NCBI RefSeq assembly: GCF_000420705.1
Contig: NZ_ATVL01000007.1
Location: 62,001 to 126,000 of the forward strand
DNA: 64,000 nucleotides
DNA from: Hymenobacter norwichensis DSM 15439
GTDB lineage: Bacteria; Bacteroidota; Bacteroidia; Cytophagales; Hymenobacteraceae
Direction of reading: 5' to 3'
Shown here: in pieces, positions 1 through 8,129 of the stretch
Layout: every line of letters starts with the position of its first letter
Numbering within the stretch: the first letter of the stretch is position 1
Translations under genes and position numbers: made by a program
Notes under the pieces: model-generated
What the model saw: the letters and a program-made list of their open reading frames with translations, nothing else
What the model was told of the DNA's origin: nothing
Database searches by the model: none

Positions 1-754
1 CAAACGCCTGCCCCGCCGCCACCGATTCGTAGCTCCCGGACTTGGGGTGCACGGCCGTGGTGTCGTTGAGCAGCGCGCGGTAGTAGGTCAGGCCATCGAT
101 GGCCGCCTGGGAGTTGATGGTCACGCGGCCCGTTTCATCCACGAGCTGGCCGCCGCGGGTCCAGAGGTGCAGGCAGAAGTCAAACACCGTGTTGTGCCCA
201 TCGGGGTAGCCGGCGGCGACGAGGCCGTAGAGGTTTTCCGCGGGCCGGTGGAAGAAGCGCGCTACGTTCAGGAACTCCTCCCAGGTTTCGGGTACCTGCA
301 ACGGGCGGCCGTGCTGCTGCTGGAAGGCGGCCTGCTCTTGTGGGCTGTCGAATAGGTCTTTGCGGTAAATCAGGCACTCGGGACCATCATGAAACGGCAG
401 CCCCACCACCGCGTCGCCGTACTGCTGCATGGTGCGCAACGAGGCGCTCCAGCCGTGCGGGAAGTCAGCTGGTGGGTTTTCGTTGATATAGGGGGTTAGG
501 TTTTCGAGCGCGCCGCTGCTGTGTGCTTCCAGGAGCCAGTCGGTGTTGATGTGGGCCACGTCCCAGTTGCCGCGTAGCAACCCCTTGTCGGTCAGCAGGC
601 TGTGGTGCAGCTCGTGCAAATCCATCGGCACCATTTCCACGGCCAGTTGGCAGCCGGAGTACTGGCAGTAGTTGGCCCACAGCTTCGCCAGGGCACTCTC
701 GAAGGGGCCGAACTTGCGGACCGCAATGCGGAAAGTGGACGAGTCAGACGCCAT
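1..754 (-). CDS. Solute-binding-like protein (ABC sugar SBP family 1), partial
   Basis: The frame is open from ATG at 754 to the left edge, so the C-terminus is missing and about 251 residues are visible. The fold signature is that of family 1 extracellular solute-binding proteins: motifs such as [17 protein letters not shown] and [15 protein letters not shown] match the hinge and ligand-cleft regions of sugar-binding proteins. The N-terminus ([18 protein letters not shown]) has no signal peptide or lipobox, which is odd for a periplasmic binding protein and suggests a cytoplasmic role. The start overlaps the end of the upstream CoA-transferase by 11 bases (ATGGCGTCTGA), so translation is probably coupled. 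No ABC permease or ATPase is adjacent inside the window. Family assignment is fairly sure; ligand unknown. Confidence 0.8.
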   Translation of the reverse strand, partial: MASDSSTFRIAVRKFGPFESALAKLWANYCQYSGCQLAVEMVPMDLHELHHSLLTDKGLLRGNWDVAHINTDWLLEAHSSGALENLTPYINENPPADFPHGWSASLRTMQQYGDAVVGLPFHDGPECLIYRKDLFDSPQEQAAFQQQHGRPLQVPETWEEFLNVARFFHRPAENLYGLVAAGYPDGHNTVFDFCLHLWTRGGQLVDETGRVTINSQAAIDGLTYYRALLNDTTAVHPKSGSYESVAAGQAF

Positions 755-3122
755 AGCGGAAGGCAGTTAGGTTGGCTATTTCCTGAAGGATGGCCTCGTT
801 GTCTTGCCCGAGCTTGGGGGAGCCTTTCGCGGAAGTCAGCAACTCGCCATCCAGGCGGATGGGGCAGCGGGTGGTCTGGTACTGGTAGCCGTCCACCATG
901 CGCACGCCCTGCACCATATCTAGGGTTTTGAAGCCTTCGTGCGCCATCAACTGGTTCCAGATCAGAACGTTGGCGCACCAAATATCGGCGGGTTCCAGAA
1001 TGGCTAGCCAGGCTTCGGTGGTGTCGGTTTGCAGGTGTTTGGCCAGCGTGGCCTTGATTTCGTCGCGTTGGGCGAAGGCCTGCGCCGGCTCGGGGTAGGC
1101 CAATAGCGCGTCACACCCCAGCAGCTTACCCAGCACCGGAATCGAGCCCATAGCCAAGGCCAAGTAGCCGTTTTGGGTTTGGTAGATGCCGTAGGGCGCG
1201 CCGAGGTAGGCGTGGGCGTTGTTGTGCTGGGTGCGCTGGGGGAGTTGGCCGCCGTCGTTGAAGAAGGTGGTGATGGTCTCGAATTGGAAATCAAACGCCG
1301 ATTCCAGCATGCTCACTTGCACCAGCCCGCCTTCGCCACTGGTGCTGCGGCGCATTAAACAAGCCAAGAGGCCCTGCGCCAAATGCGCGCCGGCCAGCAT
1401 GTCTACAATGGATAAGCCCATCGGGACCGGGCCGGCGTCGGCATTGCCGCTCAGCCACGTCAAACCCGAAACGGATTGCAGCAGCAGGTCCTGACCGGGC
1501 TTGTCGCGCCACGGGCCTTCGGCGCCGTAGCCGGATATTTCGCCGTACACCACGTTGGGGTTCAGTTGCTTGACGCTGGCGTAGTCGAAGCCAAGGCGCT
1601 CCATCACGCCGGGGCGGTAGTTGTGCATCACCACGTTGGCCTGCCGAACCAACTCGCGCACCTGCTCCCGGTCCAGCTCGTTTTTGAGGTCGGCGGTGAA
1701 GCTTTCCTTGTTGCGGTTGATGGCGTGGAACACCGACGACTCGCCATTCATAATGACGTTCGAGGTGTACAGGTGCCGGCAGATGTCGCCGGTTTCGGGC
1801 CGCTCAATCTTGATAACCCGCGCCCCCAAGTCGGCCAACCGCAAGGCAGCGGAAGGGCCAGAGAGGAACTGGCTGAAATCAACCACCAAGTAGCCTTCCA
1901 GGGGCTTGTGCTGACTGGGAACACTAGGCGCGGACTCAGAAATAGGGCTAGGAGCCGCGGCCACTACCTGCGAATCCAACTGGAATTCCTGCTGAATGGT
2001 CTCGGTGTGCTGGCCGGGGCGGGGGGCGGCTTGGGCGGAGTACAGCTTCTCCCCATCGATGCGAATGGGGCAGCGGGTGGTGGGCAGCTGCTGGCCGGTG
2101 GGCAGCTCCACGAGTTGCTGCATGCCGAGGGCCTGGTAGCCGGGGCTGGTGGTGGCCTGCTGGTAGTTGAGCACTTCGGCGCACCAGATGCCCTGCGGTT
2201 CCAGCTCCGTCAGCCAGGTTGCCGTGGGCTTTTCGCGCAAGGCGGTGGCGAGGCGTTCGGCAATATCGTCGCGGCCTTCAAACCAGGAGCTGGCGGTGGG
2301 GTAGTCGGCCAGGATGCCACCCTGAATGGTGGCATCGAGCTTGTCGAGGTTGCCCATAGCCAGCGCCAAGTAGCCGTCCTGGGTTTGATACACGCCGTAG
2401 GGCGCGCTCAGGTAGGCGTGGGCGGTGCCGCGGGCGGTGCTGCGCTGGGGGAGTTGGCCGCCGTCGTTGAAGTGGGTGGTCAGCAGCTCGAACTGCATGT
2501 CGAGCACCGATTCCAACAGGCTGACTTCCACCAGTACGCTCTGCTTGGTTTGGTTGCGCTTGAGCAGCGCCGCCAGAATGCCCTGCGTGAAATGGGAGCC
2601 GCAGATGATGTCGGCCACGGCAATACCGAAGGGCGTGGGGCCGGCGTCGCGGGTGCCGGAGAGGTACGTGAGGCCCGAGAGCGACTGAATGAGCAGGTCT
2701 TGGCCCGGCTTGGCGGCCCAGGGGCCAGTGGGGCCGTAACCGGTCACCACGCCGTACACGATGCGCGGGTTCAGGGCGCGCACCGCGTCGTAGTCCAGCC
2801 CAATTTTCTCCATGATGCCCGGCCGAAAGTTGTGGGTCATCACGTCGGCCTGGGCCAGGAGTTGCTTCACGCAAGCCAGGTCGGCTGGGTTTTTGAGGTC
2901 GGCGGCGTATGATTCTTTGTTGCGGTTGATGGTGTGGAACACCAGGCTGCTGCCATCGACGAACAGGTTCTTGATAGCAATCTGCCGGCCCGCTTCACCC
3001 GAGCCCGGCCGCTCAATCTTGATGACGCGCGCCCCCAAATCAGCCAGCCGCAAGCCCGCCGACGGCCCAGCCAGAAACTGACAAAACTCGATTACTAAAA
3101 GACCTTCTAAAGGGAGGGGCAT
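744..3122 (-). CDS. Fused tandem CaiB/BaiF (family III) CoA-transferase
   Basis: This 792-residue protein holds two complete family III CoA-transferase units, roughly residues 1-370 and 400-792, joined by a Ser/Pro/Ala-rich linker. The halves are clearly homologous: both contain [27 protein letters not shown] and [10 protein letters not shown] blocks. Each keeps an Asp in the position of the catalytic Asp of formyl-CoA transferase (about D171 in VADIICG and D574 in IVDMLAG). Known members move CoA between carboxylic acids and normally work as interlocked dimers of single-unit chains, so the fusion may be an intramolecular heterodimer. The substrate cannot be read from sequence. It sits between two solute-binding-like genes and overlaps the downstream one by 11 bases. 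Confidence 0.9.
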   Translation of the reverse strand: MPLPLEGLLVIEFCQFLAGPSAGLRLADLGARVIKIERPGSGEAGRQIAIKNLFVDGSSLVFHTINRNKESYAADLKNPADLACVKQLLAQADVMTHNFRPGIMEKIGLDYDAVRALNPRIVYGVVTGYGPTGPWAAKPGQDLLIQSLSGLTYLSGTRDAGPTPFGIAVADIICGSHFTQGILAALLKRNQTKQSVLVEVSLLESVLDMQFELLTTHFNDGGQLPQRSTARGTAHAYLSAPYGVYQTQDGYLALAMGNLDKLDATIQGGILADYPTASSWFEGRDDIAERLATALREKPTATWLTELEPQGIWCAEVLNYQQATTSPGYQALGMQQLVELPTGQQLPTTRCPIRIDGEKLYSAQAAPRPGQHTETIQQEFQLDSQVVAAAPSPISESAPSVPSQHKPLEGYLVVDFSQFLSGPSAALRLADLGARVIKIERPETGDICRHLYTSNVIMNGESSVFHAINRNKESFTADLKNELDREQVRELVRQANVVMHNYRPGVMERLGFDYASVKQLNPNVVYGEISGYGAEGPWRDKPGQDLLLQSVSGLTWLSGNADAGPVPMGLSIVDMLAGAHLAQGLLACLMRRSTSGEGGLVQVSMLESAFDFQFETITTFFNDGGQLPQRTQHNNAHAYLGAPYGIYQTQNGYLALAMGSIPVLGKLLGCDALLAYPEPAQAFAQRDEIKATLAKHLQTDTTEAWLAILEPADIWCANVLIWNQLMAHEGFKTLDMVQGVRMVDGYQYQTTRCPIRLDGELLTSAKGSPKLGQDNEAILQEIANLTAFRYGV

Positions 3123-3152
3123 GGTGGGTAATTTGGTTCTGATAAGTAGGCC

Positions 3153-3249
3153 GTCATGCAGAGGCGGAGCCGAAGCATCTCGCGTGCTGATGTTGGGTTA
3201 GTAATCAAACGTCAGCAGGCGAGATGCTTCGGCTGCGCCTCTGCATGAC
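3153..3249. repeat. Palindromic intergenic repeat, family A, copy 1
   Basis: Inverted arms of about 38 bp begin and end with GTCATGC / GCATGAC and differ at two positions. The loop carries TTAGTAATC, which recurs in the other full copies (4491, 10589, 11873, 58719). It fills the gap between two same-strand genes and would form a long hairpin in the mRNA. Confidence 0.9.
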
Positions 3250-3294
3250 ACGTTCTATGCTGCACGACGTTCTATGCTGCATGACGGTCTATGA
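3242..3294. repeat. Short degenerate tandem repeat abutting palindrome copy 1
   Basis: Three units of 17-19 bases, each starting TGCAYGAC and containing TCTATG, run on from the right arm of the palindrome to just short of the stop codon at 3303-3305. The units share the arm's terminal GCATGAC, which suggests they grew from the element end. Confidence 0.65.
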
Positions 3295-3302
3295 GTTGTG
3301 CC

Positions 3303-4463
3303 TTAGGCCATTGCTCTGGATTTCAGATATAAGGTGTTCAATTCCTGCAATAAGGCTTTTTCGTCGCCGCCGTGCATCAGGTACTGACGAACTGGCTCGC
3401 CGGCGTGGTCTTGGAAGAACATGTGGCCGTGGTAGCGAGGGCGCAGGAAGGCGCGCTGCAAGGCGGGCAACGTGGCCGCAAAATAGTTGCTGCTCTGCTG
3501 GTTGACGTGCTCATCCTGCCAAGCGGCGAGGTGGCCGGGCTGGCCGCCGTTGTCGAAATACAGGGTTTGCTGGCAGGCGGGCGAGGCCACGAATTCGGCG
3601 TAGCGTACGGCGGTTTTCACCTGGGCGCATTTAGCGGATATGGCTAGGCCAGTGCCGCCGAGGGTGCTGCGCAGGCGCGTGCCGCTGGGCGTGAGGGCCA
3701 CCATGTCGTGGAAGTGCAGCAGGCGGCGGGCGTAGCCGCGGCGGGCGTAGTTGGAGTAGCCGTAGGCGAAGGGGCAGTAGGCCAGCGTGTCAGTCTGGGT
3801 CATGGCCTCGTACACCTGAATGGGGTTGCGGTGGAAGCAGGCCGGGTCTACTTTGCTGGCGAGCTGGCGGAACAGTTGCAGCGCCTGCACGCCCACGGCT
3901 TCGCTCACTACCTCGTCTTCGCGCTGGCAGGGGTCTTCGCCCAGCGAGCAGCAGAACATGTAGAAGCTCATCAGCGTGTCGATGGGGATGAGCGAGAAGG
4001 CCACCAGGCCTCGGTCGGCCAGCGCCAACAGGTCGTCGAAGGTTTCGGGGAGTTGCAGGCCGTGCTGGGCCAGCAGGTCGGGGCGGCTAGCGGCTACGGG
4101 CGTGGCCGCGTCGATGGGTAGGGCCCACTGGTGGCCGCTGAAGCTGTAGCTCTCAAAGGAATGACCCACGGTGTTCTGCTGCTGGTCGGCCAGAAATTCA
4201 ACCGGTAAATGCTCGTTCAGCGGCAAGATGGAGCCGGTGCGGGCCGCAAAACCAGCCCACGGGTGGTCAATCACCAGCAAGTCGAACCGCTCCGCCAGCT
4301 GCTGAATCGACTCGTCGGCAAACTGCTGCAACGAGCGTTTCTCCCAGCTGATGGTCACGTGCGGGTTTAGCTCCGAGAAGCGTTGCGCCGTGGCCGTCAT
4401 CGGCACGTAGCCGCGGCTGTGGTTCCAGGTAATTCCTTTTAAGTGAATGGGTTCGGTTGGCAT
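3303..4463 (-). CDS. Solute-binding-like protein (ABC SBP family 1) without signal peptide
   Basis: A 386-residue protein of the family 1 solute-binding fold. The N-terminal half has the typical block around FSELNPHVTISWEKRSLQQF followed by LLVIDHPWAG, and later blocks (LRSTLGGTGLAIS, SPACQQTLYFDNGGQPGH) fit the C-terminal lobe. I chose ATG 4463 (MPTEPIHLKG); the frame stays open 17 codons further, but that part is read from the palindromic repeat and is unlikely to be protein. There is no signal peptide. It lies upstream of the double CoA-transferase on the same strand, with a second SBP-like gene after it. No transporter membrane subunits are nearby, so a sensing or cytoplasmic carrier role is possible. 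Function not established. Confidence 0.8.
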   Translation of the reverse strand: MPTEPIHLKGITWNHSRGYVPMTATAQRFSELNPHVTISWEKRSLQQFADESIQQLAERFDLLVIDHPWAGFAARTGSILPLNEHLPVEFLADQQQNTVGHSFESYSFSGHQWALPIDAATPVAASRPDLLAQHGLQLPETFDDLLALADRGLVAFSLIPIDTLMSFYMFCCSLGEDPCQREDEVVSEAVGVQALQLFRQLASKVDPACFHRNPIQVYEAMTQTDTLAYCPFAYGYSNYARRGYARRLLHFHDMVALTPSGTRLRSTLGGTGLAISAKCAQVKTAVRYAEFVASPACQQTLYFDNGGQPGHLAAWQDEHVNQQSSNYFAATLPALQRAFLRPRYHGHMFFQDHAGEPVRQYLMHGGDEKALLQELNTLYLKSRAMA

Positions 4464-4490
4464 TTGAAAACAGATCTTATATAGAAGCCC

Positions 4491-4583
4491 GTCATGCAGA
4501 GCGCAGCGAAGCATCTCGCGTGCTGATGTTGGGTTAGTAATCAGACGTCAGCACGCGAGATGCTTCGCTGCGCTCTGCATGAC
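4491..4583. repeat. Palindromic intergenic repeat, family A, copy 2
   Basis: Perfect 36-bp inverted arms (4491-4526 and 4548-4583) flank a loop containing TTAGTAATC. It belongs to the same family as copies at 3153, 10589, 11873 and 58719, with an AGCGCAGCG arm variant. It lies 28 bases upstream of the start codon at 4463. Confidence 0.92.
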
Positions 4584-4705
4584 AGGTTCTTTGGTTGGAC
4601 ACAACACATTCTTCGGTTGGTTATGACTCGTCTTCGATTGGGCATAACACGTTCCGTTGCTCCGCATGGCGTTTCGGTTACTGAGCATTGCGTTTCGCTT
4701 GGCTG
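4577..4705. repeat. Degenerate 21-22 bp tandem repeat running into the galactosidase 3' end
   Basis: About six imperfect units start at the palindrome's terminal GCATGAC and continue through the stop codon (4678-4680) into the last codons of the galactosidase. The final eight or so residues of that protein (the QAKRNAQ tail) are encoded by repeat units. Confidence 0.6.
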
Positions 4706-7700
4706 TTGAATCGGATGGTGCGGGCCAGCGCGGAAGCGTCTTTCTTGCCGACGGTGGGCAGCAGGTAGAAGCTGTAGCTGTAGGGTTTGGCGGGCAGCTG
4801 GTACTTGTCGATGGGGGCGGCTTGGGCGTCCCAGCTGGTGTTGCCACCGACGCCCATTTGGGCTAGGTCGATGTTGACGGTGACGAAACCGGCGTCCTGA
4901 AGCTTGTTTGTATGGCGGGCTTTCTGGATATTTTGCTCGGTGTGGGGCCAGGCGCTCATGCTCAACAGGCTGTCGGCCACCACCAGCAGGCCGGCGTTTT
5001 GCTTGTCGGCGAGGTGCATCCAGCGCACGTCGGTACGGTTGGCGTACTCCATCGGCACCACGTACGAATCGGCAAACTCGCTGAGCGGCTGGCGGTAGAT
5101 ACCCGCATCGAAGCCGTAGCGCCGGTCGATGTAGTTTTCCATGGGCCCGCGGCCGTAGAAACTGATGTTGTCGTAGGCGCGCTTGATGCCGACTTGCATG
5201 CCCACCCGCGGAATGTTGGGCAGACCGGCGGCAGGCGTCAAAGCATAATCTACCTTCAGGGTGCCGTCGCCGTTCAGGGTGTAATTCACGCGCATTGTGG
5301 TCTTACCGTCGATGAGCGAGTAGGTGCTGGTGAGGCTGGGCTGGCTGGGGTTCGACTTATCGAGGGTCAGGTTTTGCAGCTTGGGTTCCGTTGCAAACCA
5401 CTCCTTCAGCTTCTTGTCGGCCTTCCAGCCGCGCCGGTCATTGTCGGTGAGCGGGCGGGTGAAGTGCGGCAGGAGCGGGGTGGCTAGCTGCTCGGTGCCG
5501 CGGTGGCGGTAAGAGGTCAGTGCGCCGGTGGTTTTGTCGATGGTCACCTGGAAGTCCTTGCCGCTCAGCGTATAGGCCGCAGCTTCGTCGCGCACCGCTA
5601 CGGCTGGGTACTTGGCGGTTTTGGTTTGCGGCTGGGCCAAGCCACTCAGCGCGAACTGGTTGCTGGCTACCTCGTGGCCTTTCGGCGCCCAGTTGGTGGC
5701 TTCGGGCAGCGTGAAGGAAATCGTGGCCAGATACTCGGCGCCCGCTTTCATCTTCGGCAGGTACGGCTTGAGGTTTAGCACTGTGTCGCGGCCGGCGGCC
5801 AGCCGTAGCCGGGGCAGCGGTTTGGTACTCACTACCCGGCCATCTTCGCGCACCACCAACGCTGCCGCGTAGTCAACGGCCGACTTCATGGCGTGCCGGT
5901 TCTCGACTTTCATTAGGCTTTTGCCGGCATCGGTCAGCGTGCATTCCAGCGGCTGGTACACCCGCTTGCACTCGTAAATGGCCGCGTGGGGTTTGCCATC
6001 GGAAGCCACGATGCCCTTGATGGTGAAGTCGTCGTAGTACTTCTCCTGGAAGTCGCCGCCGTAGGCGTAGAAGGCCTTGCCAGTGGAGTCGCGCTTCTCC
6101 AGGCCCTGGTCCTTGAACTCCCAGATGCAGCCGCCAATCACGCGCTTGGTGGCGCGCCAGCCGTCCCAAAACTCTTTCATGTTGCCGGTGGCGTTGCCCA
6201 TGGAGTGAGCGTATTCGCAGAAGAAAATGGGCCGATTGTCGCCGTTTTGCTGGTTGGCCAGTAGTTCACCAGTAAACAAACCGGGGTACATGCGGCTCAC
6301 CATGTCCACGTAGGCCTGGTCGCGGGGCGTTTGGATGCGGTAGGCGTGGTTTTTGGGGTAGGCGGGGTCGTTGGGGTCGATGTAGCCTTCTACATGCGGG
6401 TCGCCCATGGCGGGCTCGTAATGGATGGGCCGGGTGATGTCGAAATCGTGCAGCCAGGCCGCCATGGCCGCGTGGTTCGGCCCGCGCCCCGACTCATTCC
6501 CGAGGCTCCAGAAGATGATGCTGGGGTGATTTTTGTCGCGCAGGGCCATGCGCATGCTCCGCTCTTGGTAAGCGGCCGTCCAGGCCGGGTCGTTGCTGAG
6601 TTTGGAGCCCAGGCCGTGGGTTTCCAGGTTGGCTTCGTCGATTACCAGGATGCCGTACTCGTCGCAGAGGTCGTAGAAATACGGGTCGTTGGGGTAATGG
6701 CTGGTGCGGATGCAGTTGAAATTGAACTGCTTAAGTGTGCGCACGTCTTCTCGAATATCCTCCCGGCTTATGGCCATGCCCTTGGTGGGGTGGTGGTCGT
6801 GGCGGTTGACGCCGTAGAGGTAGGTTTGCTTGCCGTTGACAAGCAGTTTGCCGTTGTCCTTGGAAAACTCGATGCTGCGGAAGCCTACTTTGCAGCTCTT
6901 GGCTTCCAGCACCGCGCCGGTTTTGTCGGTGAGCGTGAGCACCAGCGTGTAGAGGTTGGGGGCCTCGTCGCTCCACTTCAGCGGGTTGCGCACGGTGGTT
7001 TCCAGCAGCCCGAACTTGGCGTTGTCGAGGCGCGGGTAGGGCTCGTTGATGATGCTTTCGGCGGTGCGCTGCAAGGGTTTTTCTAATACTGCCTTGCCGG
7101 TTTTGTCGTAGAGTTGGGCCGCTATCTGGTAGCCGCTCAGGTCGTTGTTGCCGGTCAGGTTTTCCAGGCGCGGACGGACACTCAGCACCGCGTCTTTGTA
7201 CTGCTTGTCGAGCTTGGCCTGCCAGTGAAAATCGGCCAGCCGCATCTTCGGCTCGGCCAGCAGCAGGACCTCCCGGTAGATGCCGCTCAGCCGCCAGTGG
7301 TCCTGGTCTTCCAGGTACGAGCCATCCGACCAGCGGATTACCTGCACCGACACCACGTTTTCGCCGGCTTGCAGGTAGGGCGTCACGTTGAACTCCGAGG
7401 GCAAACAGCTGTCTTCGCCGTAGCCCAGAAACTTGCCGTTCACCCACACCTTGAACGCCGAACTGACGCCGCCAAAGTGCAAGGTCACGTTCTGGTTTTG
7501 CCAGCCCGTGGGCACCGTAAACGTGCGCTGATAGGAGCCCACCCCGTTGTAGTCCTGCGGCACGAAGGGTGGATTCACGGGCCGAAACGGGTACTTGGCG
7601 CTCTTGTAAATCGGCAAATCGTAGCCGTTCATCTCCCAGTTAGCCGGCACGGCCAGCTGCTTCCAGCCACTCACCCGGCTTTTGTAGAAGTCCTTGGGCG

Positions 7701-8121
7701 CATCAGCGGGTTTGATGGCGAAGTTGAAATCCCAGTTGCCGTTCAGGTTCAGCAGGCGCGGCGTCTTAGACCGGTCACCGAGTAAAGCGTCTTTCTCGGT
7801 GGGGAAGGAGTATGCCGTGGCCCGCGTCCGGTCCCGGTTCAACTCCGTGATTTGCGGAATTTCCCAGGCGTCGCCCTCAGGGCCGGCGTAGATTTTGGGC
7901 GGGTTGGAAATGCCAGGGAAGAAGTACACGCTGGCTTCCTGGGCGCTGGCTGCGAAGGGTGATAGAAAGGCAGTTAGAACGATGTAGAGACGCAATACGC
8001 TGCGTCTCGTCGTAGCTGATGTTGTTGGAACTGCGCATTGCCGGCCGTTCAACGCCGAGACGCAACGTATTGCGTCTCTACATTCGGCCTGTCTGCGTGA
8101 GAAATTCCGGAGGTATGACAT
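4678..8121 (-). CDS. LacZ-type GH2 beta-galactosidase
   Basis: A 1147-residue protein with the full LacZ order: sugar-binding jelly-roll, immunoglobulin-like domain, TIM barrel, and C-terminal small-chain domain. The acid/base Glu is about residue 543 (SLGNESGRG) and the nucleophile about 636 (FCEYAHSMGN). It would hydrolyse terminal beta-galactosides, probably in the periplasm. ATG 8121 lies 8 bases after the upstream GH2 stop, the expected spacing in an operon. Residues 14 to about 46 are read from a palindromic repeat (7982-8083), followed by a signal-peptide-like segment (LYIVLTAFLSPFAASAQ). The palindrome therefore appears to sit in the n-region of the signal peptide. A shorter start (TTG near 7994) is possible. 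The last residues are also repeat-derived. Confidence 0.92.
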   Translation of the reverse strand: MSYLRNFSRRQAECRDAIRCVSALNGRQCAVPTTSATTRRSVLRLYIVLTAFLSPFAASAQEASVYFFPGISNPPKIYAGPEGDAWEIPQITELNRDRTRATAYSFPTEKDALLGDRSKTPRLLNLNGNWDFNFAIKPADAPKDFYKSRVSGWKQLAVPANWEMNGYDLPIYKSAKYPFRPVNPPFVPQDYNGVGSYQRTFTVPTGWQNQNVTLHFGGVSSAFKVWVNGKFLGYGEDSCLPSEFNVTPYLQAGENVVSVQVIRWSDGSYLEDQDHWRLSGIYREVLLLAEPKMRLADFHWQAKLDKQYKDAVLSVRPRLENLTGNNDLSGYQIAAQLYDKTGKAVLEKPLQRTAESIINEPYPRLDNAKFGLLETTVRNPLKWSDEAPNLYTLVLTLTDKTGAVLEAKSCKVGFRSIEFSKDNGKLLVNGKQTYLYGVNRHDHHPTKGMAISREDIREDVRTLKQFNFNCIRTSHYPNDPYFYDLCDEYGILVIDEANLETHGLGSKLSNDPAWTAAYQERSMRMALRDKNHPSIIFWSLGNESGRGPNHAAMAAWLHDFDITRPIHYEPAMGDPHVEGYIDPNDPAYPKNHAYRIQTPRDQAYVDMVSRMYPGLFTGELLANQQNGDNRPIFFCEYAHSMGNATGNMKEFWDGWRATKRVIGGCIWEFKDQGLEKRDSTGKAFYAYGGDFQEKYYDDFTIKGIVASDGKPHAAIYECKRVYQPLECTLTDAGKSLMKVENRHAMKSAVDYAAALVVREDGRVVSTKPLPRLRLAAGRDTVLNLKPYLPKMKAGAEYLATISFTLPEATNWAPKGHEVASNQFALSGLAQPQTKTAKYPAVAVRDEAAAYTLSGKDFQVTIDKTTGALTSYRHRGTEQLATPLLPHFTRPLTDNDRRGWKADKKLKEWFATEPKLQNLTLDKSNPSQPSLTSTYSLIDGKTTMRVNYTLNGDGTLKVDYALTPAAGLPNIPRVGMQVGIKRAYDNISFYGRGPMENYIDRRYGFDAGIYRQPLSEFADSYVVPMEYANRTDVRWMHLADKQNAGLLVVADSLLSMSAWPHTEQNIQKARHTNKLQDAGFVTVNIDLAQMGVGGNTSWDAQAAPIDKYQLPAKPYSYSFYLLPTVGKKDASALARTIRFNSQAKRNAQ
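7982..8083. repeat. Palindromic repeat, family B, copy 1, inside a reading frame
   Basis: Arms of 28 bp (7982-8009 and 8056-8083) match in inverted orientation with one mismatch. Each arm is itself a small hairpin built on GAGACGC / GCGTCTC. The element lies within the open frame of the galactosidase between the start codon and the hydrophobic signal segment. A related element is at 60331-60437. Confidence 0.85.
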
Positions 8122-8129
8122 GGGTCGAA

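Noticed and set aside
1476..2912. 478-codon open frame on the plus strand
   Set aside because: It is antisense to the CoA-transferase gene, shows no family motifs, and is explained by the high GC content and the codon pattern of the real gene.
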